Positions 22,344 through 32,112 of a stretch of DNA of 64,000 nucleotides are shown piece after piece. Origin of the DNA: Eutreptiella sp. 'Long Island Sound 2002'. Lineage: Eukaryota > Euglenozoa > Euglenophyceae > Eutreptiales > Eutreptiaceae. Position numbers and translations under genes: made by a program. The notes under the pieces are model-generated. The model was not told the origin of the DNA. It did no database searches and saw only the letters and a list, made by a program, of their open reading frames with translations. Positions within the stretch are counted from its first letter, which is position 1, and every line of letters starts with the position of its first letter. The stretch lies in NCBI GenBank assembly GCA_964036045.1, contig OZ038382.1, positions 5,025,789 through 5,089,788 on the forward strand. Direction: 5' to 3'.

Positions 22344-22823
22344 TGTAACGGCAGCAGTGACAGCACTCAATTATACACTGATGTGATCAGAATTTCAATG
22401 ATTCTCAGATGTACATTAGTGCAGTAAATTTTCCGCTTCATTTCATGTTTTCCGTTCGCCGCCAGATGTCGCCTGTGAGCGCGCGTCGAGTCGCATTTGT
22501 CTTTCGTGATTTCCCAATCGGATTTATTCAAATTATTTCAAATGATTTCACGTCGTGTCATTAGTTGGGATGAATGCGCATTGAGATTCTATGTCTGCTC
22601 CATTTTTGTAGACCGGGTTTTCGTACTCTTCATATTCCACCATGGAGTTCACTGGACTTACAAGTGCTTCGCATATGTCGCTCCCAGAGGCTGGATATGG
22701 GTCCGAAGAGGGTTATGTGGGTTCGGAGATATCAGGGGCAGTGTCGGGCGTTACGACCCCTGGGGCATCAAGGCTACAGGCTTCGCAGTTACAACAAAGA
22801 TCAACCACTATGCAGCGGTTACA
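22344..22823 (+). repeat. 5' LTR of B (480 bp)
   Basis: It runs from TG to CA and ends TTACA immediately before TGGTAGCAGAGG. It contains the gag ATG at 22642. The end of the LTR plus the PBS is duplicated just downstream. Only one LTR is in the window, so the ends rest on the PBS and the break with A1. Confidence 0.8.
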
Positions 22824-24625
22824 TGGTAGCAGAGGCTGGATATGGGTCCGAAGAGGGTTATGTGGGTTCGGAGATATCAGGGGCAGTGTCGGGCGTTACG
22901 ACCCCTGGGGCATCAAGGCTACAGGCTTCGCAGTTACAACAAGGATCAACCACTATGCAGCGGTTACATGGTAGCAGAGGAAATCATGACTCTGCTTCTG
23001 GAATCTCCACGGACACTCTTAGATCATCCGACTTTAGCGGGGCTATTACTCCTTCTGGGTCGCTGCGTGTTCCCCCTGAGGTTACCTTCGTAGCATCTCC
23101 CCAACAAACCGAGGATCATCCGTCAGAGTGCCCTTACTGTGGCCATAGGCATTGGCCTGGAGTTCATACTTGTGCTGATTGTTGTGTGAACGCCCCACCC
23201 AACCTTAAACCCGGTCGAGAATCTCCCTCCTCGAGTGAATCTGGTTCCTCCTCTCAAGCTTTGCCTGATCTTGAAGACAGCAGCAGCGAAGGAGAGCAGT
23301 CTGGTACTGGAATTAGTGGTGATTACTGGGAAAACCACTTCCAGCAGATCTGGAATGAGGAATTCCTGCACAGGCAGAATTGGCTGCTGGCGGAGGCGGG
23401 CTATCGTGGCCGCCTGAGGGACTGGTTCAGGGCGTCGTGCCAGTTCCTCAGGGACAGCGGCCGGTCGAGATTCGACGCCCAATTGCAGGAGCAAGAGGAC
23501 TGGGAGGAGCTGATGGACCAGTTCGACCACCAGGCAGCCGTGATGGTGCAGATGGCCATCATCGCCGAGGAACGGCGCCAGAATGTGCATCCGCACGCTG
23601 GTCCGTCAGGCGCCTGGGGTCGGAACGACGACGAGGTCCACGAAATGAGGTGTGATTCGACACATTCCCACCTCTCCAGGGAGCAATTGTCCAAACTCCC
23701 CAGCTCTGCCTCCAGTGTTGACACTTGGGTCGACGAGGTCAGAAGCAAAGGAAAGGGGACGAGATGCCCTTCCTGTGGCGAGTGCGCCAAGGACTGCTCC
23801 TGTCGAAGACAGATTTCGTCGCTGGAGAACAGGGTGAAGGAGCTGAAGAAGGCCGCCAAGGAGAAAAAGAGGGATGATGACAGCAAGTGGAAGGAGATGG
23901 AGCAGAAGCTGGAGAAGCTTACAGATCTGGTACAAAATCTGAGCACTACTGGGCTCACTGGACCAGCGCCTACAATGGCAAGCCACCCAGCACCTACCTC
24001 CTCAGCTGCACCCACATCCACGCCTTACGGCGTTCCACATTCTCCAGCACCCCCAGCTTTTACTGGCCACCATCCAGCTTTTACTGGAATTTCTGGTATC
24101 CCCCCTAGTGGATTTACAAGTCCTATTGGGTTCAATCTGGGTACTGAAGGAGGAGAATCTTCGTCGGAGAGGTCTGTACTGTCTGTTGGTACTGTCGGAG
24201 ACATTGATGGAGAAGCAAGGACCACTGTGAAGGAGCGATCAATGGCTTTGAAGAAGAAGGACCGGCAGCAAAAAGAAAACGAGGCCAAGATCAAAGAAAA
24301 GCAGAAGAAATTGAAGGAGATGGACTGCATCAAGCCCAACCGACGCCGTTCGTGCAGCCTACTGTGGACCAGGCGTTGTTGGCGGCCGCAATTGCGCAGG
24401 CACAGGCAATGGAAGGCGCCGCAGTCAATCCAGTTTTCGTCAATCCGGTCGGCACAGCCACCAATTTCAACCTGAACCACTTGCTGAACCCTTTGCACAT
24501 GAGGCTGAGAGGGTCAGTAATGAAGCAGCCGAAGTTCTCAGGGCACCCAAATTACTGGGCGTCCTTCGAGAGGCAGTTCATGTTGTGGCTGCAGACGGAG
24601 AAGCTGGACAAGGAACTCTGGATCC
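22642..24625 (+). pseudogene. gag: Gag of element B, frame broken and truncated
   Basis: The natural start is inferred to be ATG 22642 in the LTR, giving MEFTGLTSASH… through the PBS as LHGSRG. The 145-bp duplication moves the continuation into the next frame (open to 24475). Cys/His clusters follow: CPYCGHRHWPGVHTC near 23130 and CPSCGECAKDCSC near 23765. A Lys/Glu coiled coil (about 23820-23920) comes next, and then a second coiled coil near 24240-24320. A 1-base frame change lies near 24320-24350. The capsid start (NPLHMRLRGSVMKQPKFSG) is in the other frame and is cut by D2 after KELWI. The protein is not functional as it stands. Confidence 0.7.
22691..22980 (+). repeat. 145-bp tandem duplication across the LTR/PBS junction of B
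   Basis: Two units, 22691-22835 and 22836-22980, each begin CTGGATATGGGTCCG and end in GGTAGCAGAGG. The element therefore has two primer-binding sites (22824 and 22969). Because 145 is not a multiple of three, the gag frame shifts after the first unit. Confidence 0.9.
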
Positions 24626-25851
24626 TAAAGAAGGTCCCTACCAGGACCGGCCCCCGCTGTGCCCCTTCCGCCTGTCACCCCTGCTGACTTGCTCCTGATC
24701 AACGATTGCATTTCTCAAAATCCTCAAAGTCCAGGGTCCCAAAATCCAAAAATATAGGAAAAAAAATCCTCCTTCAACCCTGAATAGCAACCAGATCCAA
24801 CAAATACAGCAATAACCCAATTCACAATCCAAATCAGGCTGCGGGCTTTCGTTCAGCACACCGGTATTCCCACGGTGGCGGGCATGTACAAGAATTGCAC
24901 CAAGGAAGAAAGCCCTGATATTGGCATATGAACACAAATAAGGCAAGGTTGGGGAAAGAGGTAAACATACACATTCACAGCCATAAACCCCTCATTCCCT
25001 GGACTCAGGACCTTCCCTTGACTCACCAACATGTTGCCCTGAACCAGGTCAAATGAGATGGCTGAATGTCATGTGTCACAAGTCAATACACAAACCCCAA
25101 AAATGTGTTCACTCCCAAGCCTCTAAATCCTAGCCCAATAGGGGAGGTGGCGTGTCATGGCCTAGAGTGGCACTCAGGACCATGCCCCACCCTGACATAA
25201 CCTTGGTTGGACTTGGAGTCGAATGGGCTTGGAGATATGCCCCATGAGTTTGAACTCATAACATGCCAAAAAACTGCCAATTCACACCATATTGGCCATA
25301 TATCAAATATATGCTCAAACTTCAGGTTACCACTTATCCGAAGGCTCAAAGCATACATGGTATCGAAGTCTAGTATTCATGGAGGATAGAGACCAAAGGC
25401 CAATGCCCATGTACATCCCCATTTGACCCTCGAAACCCCTTCGGATATGGGCGCCACGCACTACCCAAGTCAGCCCATGATCTTGAGACCAATTCTTGTA
25501 ATCCTTCGTGCGCCAAGCCAAATGGAGTACGCGATCCGGCATATGGTGGTGTTCAACTCCAAGGCATATGCCAACATATAAACAACATACCATGGTTCGA
25601 CTCTCCATAGGCTTCTTGCTGTTTGCCGACCAGGTAAGTACACAAAACGCAAAAATGAGCAAAAATTGAGGTCAAAAACATGAAAATATGACCAAATACA
25701 AAGTTGTCATGATAGTATATCTCTATGCTCACCCATGATATCCGCTCATGGTTCAATACACAAATGATTGGAACCATTCACGAACAATTCCCCCACTTGG
25801 ATCCCCAATCGGGCGCATGGAGATACCTTCGCCACCTATATCTACATGCCC
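24626..25851 (-). mobile_element. Element D2 (minus strand): end half of its 3' LTR
   Basis: This is the reverse complement of the promoter-distal half of the D LTR (compare about 51860-53076). It starts TAAAGAAGG next to B sequence GATCC (24621-24625, expected target duplication). It ends at the TGCCC site where A2 entered, and the LTR resumes at 48011. With 48011-49157 the split LTR totals about 2.37 kb, matching the 2363-bp LTR of D1. Confidence 0.9.
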
Positions 25852-26648
25852 AGTAAGAAAAAGTGCTTTTCCATTGCTTTGAGGCATACTCTAGTTGTAT
25901 TAGAGATGCACTGAGCATCCATGCATTACTATCTTAGTATTGGTCCAACCAAAAGTGGTGATAACACATTTTGACCTATGGAACCAAACACCCATTCAGG
26001 ATATGGAGTGGACCCCTTAATCCCCTTTCAATGTGAAGTAAAACATCTTTTCCTGAGTTGACTGAGCACTGACGTACCTAAGGTAGAGCCTATGAATTTA
26101 TCTATGTTTTTCCATGAATTCTTAGCTATCCTAGTGGTATGCACCCTAGGGGGCTGGGCACCTCTTTTTGAGAGGTCCTGGGTTCAATTCCTGGTCAGCC
26201 TAGCTAAGTAGGAAGATCCCATGTGACATGGCAGTGACCTCATCGCCACATGCCCTGCCACCTCAGCACATATGGGACCCAAAACAAAGAGTGCACATCT
26301 CCTGAGATGGCACTATGGAGAGAGAGTGATCCTGGGGCAGTTTTCTAACTCTTTTCCAAAAACATTTCAGCTATCTTTGTGAATATGCATTCATTTGTGA
26401 CCTGAGTTGCAGTTTCTGTGAATATCCAATCATCTTACACTGTTTACACTGCAGCCCTCTATGCTTTGATCCTGAATCCTCTTCTCTTTGCATACTATTG
26501 GCTTGGGCTTTCCTGGACTGACTTGGAGTGACTGTATTTCATCAAAACAAAGCTTTTCATCTCCAAAAACAAGCAGCAGGAAACCCTACACCAACAGCAA
26601 GCAGCAGGAGAGGCAAAACACAGTGCTGAAAACACTATAAACTTTTCT
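25852..26648 (+). repeat. 5' LTR of A2
   Basis: 797 bp, starting AGTAAGAAAAAG and ending AAACTTTTCT, bounded on the left by TGCCC. It contains the tRNA-like segment at 26121-26208. Confidence 0.95.
26121..26208 (+). other. tRNA-like cloverleaf segment in LTR (copy 2)
   Basis: Same as 16234-16321, but the closing arm is a perfect 7-bp CTTAGCT/AGCTAAG. The three internal arms are unchanged. Confidence 0.5.
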
Positions 26649-26748
26649 GGTAGCAAGAGGCAGCCTGTCTCTGCGCACCGGCAGCAACCCCGTGCCGTAC
26701 ATCCAGTGCGCCGAGTACGGGCAAATATAAGCTGAAGGGTGAAAGAAG
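26648..26748 (+). promoter_or_regulatory. PBS and leader of A2
   Basis: The PBS reads TGGTAGCAAGAGGC, with one extra A compared with A1 and the initiator tRNA-Met complement, so priming may be weakened. About 85 bases of leader follow to the gag ATG at 26749. Confidence 0.8.
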
Positions 26749-28377
26749 ATGGACCCAGGAAGAGTGGACGCCGACGTGAAGACAGCGCCAGCGCCTGAGG
26801 CACCGGCAAGGCCGGCGCCTGGCGCTGTACCTTTGGCGGAGCCCTTACATGGGCCAGTGGATACGGCGGAGGACTCCCTGGATGGCCTCCAGACGGCCTT
26901 TGGGGCCCTGTCGGTCGAGGAAGTGGTCTCTCAGCCTCAGCCTGTGAAGAGGGAGGGAGAGAACGAGAGCCAGAAGGATGGTGGAGAAGGAGCAGACGAA
27001 GGAGAGGAACAAGGGCAAGACCCGACGGATGTCCCTACCTTCGAAGGCGCACCAAGCGCTTCTGGCCTCCACGCATCACCCTCTCCCATAACCACCACAC
27101 TCCCAGCCGCAGCAACATCCACTTCCACAACCAACCCGCCTATGGCAGAGGGCACAGGCTTTACTGGCATGCCTCCCTACCCCGCCTATGGTATGGGCCC
27201 ACCTACCACTGCGCTCCATGAGGCAACTACTGCCAGTGAGCCGGTGGCTTCCAGCTCGGCGCCGCGATGGTATGCGGCTGACTATCTCCATCCACTCCAC
27301 GCCACTGGAACCTATATGGATGTTCCTGGGTATGCTCCTGGATATGCACCTGGGTATGCACCCTTGAGTGGGTTGAGGAGAGGACCAGAGTCTCTGGGAG
27401 GCAGGAGTAGAGGATCGGGAAGATCCTCCAACAGGTCCCTGACGCGGTCGGAGATCAACGAGGTGCTCCGAGGAGCCACTTCAAAAATCGTGGGCGACCT
27501 CACGCAAGAGATCAGGGAGAAACTGGAGCCCCTGATGATCCCGTCTGATGCGTCACCTACGACGGTGGGAATGTCACCCCACCGAGTACAGGCTAACCAC
27601 CTGGCGGCAGGGTTGACAAATACCCTGGGGAGCCTGAGGAGCCCACCGATGCCGACTGCTGCAGCAATACCGAGAAGTCCATTCGTCCCGAGAACGGCCC
27701 AGCCGCCCTACAGCCACGTGACGAACTCGACGAGGGCCGAGCTGGACCAGCTGGGGCTGACAGCCTTAAGGGCTATGGTGGACGTAGAGCCTTATGGCTC
27801 TAGTGATCTTGGCGGAGACCCCTCCGATGACGAGCCGCCGTCGATGGATTCTTCTTCGCCCTCAGATGACGAGGACCCTGAGGACCCCGAGGACCCCAAG
27901 GGTAAGAAGAAGAAGAAGAAGAAGAAGAAGACCCGACGCCCTGAAGGACGTCGAGCTCAGGAGGTGAAGGCTATTGCCACCTCCAAGATAGTGGTGAACC
28001 TGCCTGAGTTCACAGGCAAGGACCTCAGCGAGTTCGCTGAGAACTTTGGCCGGTTCCTACGACTGACCGGCCAAACCCACGCGAGTGGGCGAGTGAAGTG
28101 CGATCTGCTCCTGCAGTGCTGCAAGACCAAGTACCTGGAGAAGCAGGTCAGGCAGATCGTGACTAACTCCGCCACCTTTGCCGATGTGTTGGTTGCCCTG
28201 GAGAGGCAGTACCCGACCTACGAGACCGACCTCTCCATCAGGGCCGAGATCCAGAACCTGCCCGTGCTGCCCAACAACCCCAAACCTGGCAGGGTCTCCG
28301 AGCTGTTGGCTGACCTGGATCACTGGGCTGGACGACTGACGCCCGGTTCCTACAGCAGCGACGACCTGCTGTTCTAG
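26749..28377 (+). CDS. gag: Gag, capsid-containing part (A2)
   Basis: This 542-codon frame is collinear with the A1 gag. It has a Pro/Ser-rich N-terminal region with an expanded PGYA repeat (three units against two in A1), a shorter poly-Lys run, and a capsid region from LPEFTGKDLSEF to SSDDLLF. It ends in the same in-frame TAG (28375-28377) as A1. Most substitutions between the copies are silent or conservative in the capsid part. The TAG was therefore present in the common ancestor, and the protein on both sides of it has stayed open in both copies. Confidence 0.9.
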   Translation: MDPGRVDADVKTAPAPEAPARPAPGAVPLAEPLHGPVDTAEDSLDGLQTAFGALSVEEVVSQPQPVKREGENESQKDGGEGADEGEEQGQDPTDVPTFEGAPSASGLHASPSPITTTLPAAATSTSTTNPPMAEGTGFTGMPPYPAYGMGPPTTALHEATTASEPVASSSAPRWYAADYLHPLHATGTYMDVPGYAPGYAPGYAPLSGLRRGPESLGGRSRGSGRSSNRSLTRSEINEVLRGATSKIVGDLTQEIREKLEPLMIPSDASPTTVGMSPHRVQANHLAAGLTNTLGSLRSPPMPTAAAIPRSPFVPRTAQPPYSHVTNSTRAELDQLGLTALRAMVDVEPYGSSDLGGDPSDDEPPSMDSSSPSDDEDPEDPEDPKGKKKKKKKKKTRRPEGRRAQEVKAIATSKIVVNLPEFTGKDLSEFAENFGRFLRLTGQTHASGRVKCDLLLQCCKTKYLEKQVRQIVTNSATFADVLVALERQYPTYETDLSIRAEIQNLPVLPNNPKPGRVSELLADLDHWAGRLTPGSYSSDDLLF

Positions 28378-29250
28378 TTGGTGGCCAAGCTCCCCCGAGA
28401 GCTATGGGATGAGTGCCGTTTGACGGCTGAGCGCAAGGCTAGATCCCTCCGCTACGAGGATCTATGCGTGCTGCTCCTGGAGATGGCGCTGGAGAAGGAG
28501 AGCGACCAGCACTTGAACAACTACCGTCCTGGTGGTGGAGGTTCTGGAGGCAAAGGGTACCAAGGGTCCCGACCTGGGCAGGGGACTACCCCCGAACACG
28601 CCCACGCCCGCCTAATGGAGAACGTGAAGGATCTATTCTGGTGTGATGCCAGAGACGAGCAGGGCCACCTGCAGCACGCCTCTGACTGCGAGCAGCGAGA
28701 CTGCTTTGTAGTCCAGGGGAAGCAGCAGGAAAAGAACACCGGCGCCAAAGTGAAGCTGCCGGATCATTACCGCTGCACCATCACGTGTGCATTCTGCGGT
28801 AAGCGGAAGCACTACGAGGATGAGTGCTACCATAAGCAACGCCTATCGGCGAAGCTTAAGGGGGAAGATCCTGGCAAAGGCTCAGGCAAAGGTGGAGGCA
28901 AAGGCAAAGGCAACGACTCCGGCAAGGGCAAGTCGAAAGGACGTGGTCAAGGCGGTCAAGACAAGGGTCAAGGCGGACGAGGAGGAGGCGCTAACCGCCA
29001 GACCGACAACAAGAACAAGGACAAGAACGGAGGCAACCCCAACCCTAATCCAGGGGGGAACTCCGAGCCCTCTGGAGGGCAGTCCGGACCTACCACACGC
29101 TCACAAACGCAGGCCCAGCAAGAACAAGGAGCCAAGCGTGAGCATGAAGGTGGTGATGACGGCAACGCTAAGAAGATGAGCCGTTTCATGAGGATGGCCC
29201 GCAAACTGCGGAACAAGGGGTTCGAGGTGACCTGTCCCGCGGAGTTCTGA
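28378..29250 (+). CDS. gag: Gag, C-terminal capsid and nucleocapsid part (A2)
   Basis: It continues in frame after the TAG for 290 codons. It has the CCHC knuckle CAFCGKRKHYEDEC, a Gly/Lys/Arg-rich RNA-binding tail, and ends with CPAEF-TGA (29248-29250). The base context is TGA followed by CGG, a known readthrough-prone context. A small hairpin (AGCTC/GAGCT) lies a few codons after the upstream TAG in both copies. Confidence 0.85.
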   Translation: MVAKLPRELWDECRLTAERKARSLRYEDLCVLLLEMALEKESDQHLNNYRPGGGGSGGKGYQGSRPGQGTTPEHAHARLMENVKDLFWCDARDEQGHLQHASDCEQRDCFVVQGKQQEKNTGAKVKLPDHYRCTITCAFCGKRKHYEDECYHKQRLSAKLKGEDPGKGSGKGGGKGKGNDSGKGKSKGRGQGGQDKGQGGRGGGANRQTDNKNKDKNGGNPNPNPGGNSEPSGGQSGPTTRSQTQAQQEQGAKREHEGGDDGNAKKMSRFMRMARKLRNKGFEVTCPAEF

Positions 29251-31580
29251 CGGGGACGCTCTGGTGGCACCCAAGACCTGGTGTTTTGGGTACGTATCTG
29301 ACTAGGGGGACGTGAATACCTGGGGGTACTGGATACTGGCGCCACAATATCCATAGTGGCCAAGAAAATTTTACCTTGTGGGAGCCTGAAGAACACCATG
29401 ACCACCGCCGCTATACGCATGGGGGATGGACATGTGGTGCACAGCTGCGGGGACTGTGAAGTGGAGGTACCTATGGGCTCCAGGACTATCGCCCATCGGT
29501 TCTATGTGATGGACACTGAGGCCTTCGACTTTGTACTGGGTACTGACTTCTTCGTACAGCACTCCCAGATACAATCCCTGACGCTGCAAGCGCCCTACCT
29601 CCTCTACGTGGACCACGGCAGTGGCAGAGAGTCTGTGCCACTGGAGCAGTCGGAACATACCTCGAGTTACCTGAGACTATCGAAGGAGGAGCCCTCGAAC
29701 ATGATGGCGGCCTCCAAAACTGAGGACTATCAACTATTGGGGGAAGTCCTAGACCAAGGTCTGAAGGAGTTGGGTTACTCTCGAGAAGACCTGAGTGTGG
29801 AATTGTTCGCCAGCGACAAGCAACATGTACTGGACCTTTACTGCAGCAAGGGGAAGAACTGCAGCTACAAATTTTACTGGCCCTCTTTCGGGATGGCCTA
29901 CGGGAACCCCAGGTTCAGTGAACTGGGGAAGGTGCTGACCAAGGTGGCCTTGGAACGTTCCCGTATGGTCCTGTGTTCCCCCGATTGGGGAGCCCATGGG
30001 GGCAACGAGTACTGGCGAAACCTCCTGGACAGGCTGACTATCAGCTCTGTTCGTTTGCCTGATGAGGCCATCTACGTGCCTCTGGCACGCAAGACGCCTA
30101 TTGGGAAGCCCGGATGGGGGAGCATGCTCAGCGTGGTGGATGGAAGTCTTATCACCATCCCCTGGGAGGACCTGGACCCGACTCTGGTCCAGGTTATACA
30201 ACGAGAAAGCGATGGACTCGCCTTGGGTGACTTGAAGGATCGCCTACGACCTCAAGATGCTGTCGAAACTACACCCGGAGGAGATGAGTACGTCGTGACT
30301 GACACCAACGCCCCCAACTCTCCCTGTCATGTACCTGTTCCTGATGGAGTCTCTGAGTGTGGACTATCTGAGCTACCTAGCTCTATCCACTCAGATGACA
30401 AAACTGAGCACGACGCCTTCTTCGTGCAGACCTGTGTGGAGGAAGTGGAGAACGCCGAGTACGTCGCCCCACTAAAACCCCTACTCTCCATGAGGGTGGA
30501 AGACCCCGTGGATGAAGAGCTGGACCCTCGATCCAGGCTCAGGGAGTATGTGGATTCCAAGAGGAGGTTGGTGGCGAAAAAGCTATGCTACGCGAAGCCT
30601 ACCCGCAGCTCATGGCCACTGAAGCAAGGACGTATGGGAGACCTATCCCAACTGAAGGAGGACCTCGAACAGAAGATCACCACCTGGCAAAGGGAGGTAG
30701 ATCTCAAGCTCATGAAGAGCGTGTGGGGCGCCCATGTGAGGACCCCAGAGGAGGACGACCTCTCGGAGGAATGTGTATGTGAACCCCCTCGAGCTTGCCT
30801 ATGTTGCCATCGTCCACCGGAGATGGTTGAACAAGACCTTCTGTATGCCTACCAAGGGCTGAAGGATACTACCACGGGCGAAGAGTCGGTGGAGGACCAC
30901 CTCCCGACGTCTATTACTCAGGGGGCAAGCAACTTACACTCCGACGAGGACATGGAGGACAAGATCAAGGTCTTGGACCCGCGGGTACAGAAGCTGATAA
31001 GGACCTATCTGGAGGTGTTCGGAGAACTACCCCCTCCAGCCTCATGTGACAAGCTGGTACAGATGGACCTCAAGCTGAAACCCGAGTTCGTGGGTCACAA
31101 GATCCGGAGGAGACCCTATCCAGCTCCTAAAGAGCAGGCCGACGAGATCGAGCGACAGATACAAGAGTGTATCGAAGCTGGCCTAGTCCTGGAGTACAAG
31201 GACGGGGACTACCCCCTACACTGCAGCCCCTGTTTCCTGGTGGCTAAACCTGGGTCTACAGCCAAACGGCTGGTAGTGGACTATGGAGAGCTGAACAAGA
31301 AGACGTTGAACCACTCAGGGTCCATTCCCAATATGGAGTCTACCCTGGAGAAGATAGCCTCCTGTCGCTACAAGACCAAGATGGACAAGCAAAGCGGATT
31401 CTGGCAAGTGGACCTGACGCCCAACGCACAGGAACTACTGGCCTTCATCACCCCTCAGGGGAGGGTGTTCAAGTGGAAGGTCATGCCGTTTGGCGTGGCT
31501 AACGCACCCGCTCTATTCCAGGAGCTGATGAACAAGATCTTGTCCATCCTACGAAGGAGACCTAAGGTGCAGGAGCTCAT
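29251..31580 (+). pseudogene. pol: Protease, Dam-like domain and N-terminal reverse transcriptase of A2, split by C
   Basis: Same frame as gag. One extra stop (TGA 29299-29301, CGA in A1) lies before the protease. The protease has LDTGATIS (DTGA at 29332-29343) and a downstream VLGTDFF. Near 29797-30060 comes the Dam-like segment (VELFASDK, YGNPRF). An acidic linker with Cys-rich CEPPRACLCC follows. The reverse transcriptase then starts (LVVDYGELNKKTLNHSG; QVDLTPNAQ near 31408 with the first catalytic Asp; MPFGVANAPALFQELM) and is cut at 31580, just before the HIDD box, by element C. Rejoining at 42351 keeps the frame. Confidence 0.9.
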
Positions 31581-32112
31581 TGTAAGTGCGGCTAGCCCCA
31601 TCTGCTCAGATTTTCAGACATTCTGCCCAGATTGGCTACATTTTGGTCATTTTCTTTGCTTCGGCGGAATTGCCGCCTCGCAGCTCAGTCACAGGATATT
31701 TCCTATATATTTCTGATATGCCGGATTTGATTCCGCGGTCCATTTCCCGTAAATCCGCCGCGTTCCGCTATTTTAGCTGGAATCGCCATTTGCCGCTGAC
31801 GCGCGCTCGCGGGCCAGATCGGCCAAACATTTTTACATAAATGGATTATTTAAATTCTTTCAGACAGTTTTGGACACTCAGATGTATTTAGAATAATTCC
31901 CCTCAATTTTCTTCATAGACTGGGATTTTCTGCCGGACCACAATCAGCATGGACCTTGCTTCTGTTGTCGCTGCTCTCGCCTCCGTTGGTGTCCGAGTGT
32001 CTGGTTCTACCCCCAATAACAACATCCAGGGAGACTCCTCGCGTGCCTGCCCCACTGGTCTTGCCGGCCCCGAGCCCTCCGGCACCCACAACGACCCAGG
32101 GCAGCACTTTCA
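31581..32112 (+). repeat. 5' LTR of C (532 bp)
   Basis: Runs TGTAAGTGCGG to GCACTTTCA. It contains the gag start ATG at 31949, so about 54 codons of Gag are LTR-encoded. A TATATA-like stretch lies near 31703. Confidence 0.97.

Larger units (their letters stand above)
22344..24625 (+). mobile_element. LTR element B, left part
   Basis: It begins TGTAACGG directly after A1 sequence ending CTACT (22339-22343), the expected target duplication. It contains the 5' LTR, PBS and most of gag up to the capsid region, then is cut at 24625 by D2. Gag is related to that of element C, both in its capsid start (KQPKFSGHP against KQPKYNGNP) and in the LTR just before the ATG. The right half should lie beyond the window. 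Confidence 0.85.

Noticed and set aside
24626-25851. Solo LTR of family D
   Set aside because: Its other half lies at 48011-49157 across the A2 insertion with a matching TGCCC duplication, and it is followed by D2 pol, so it is a split 3' LTR.
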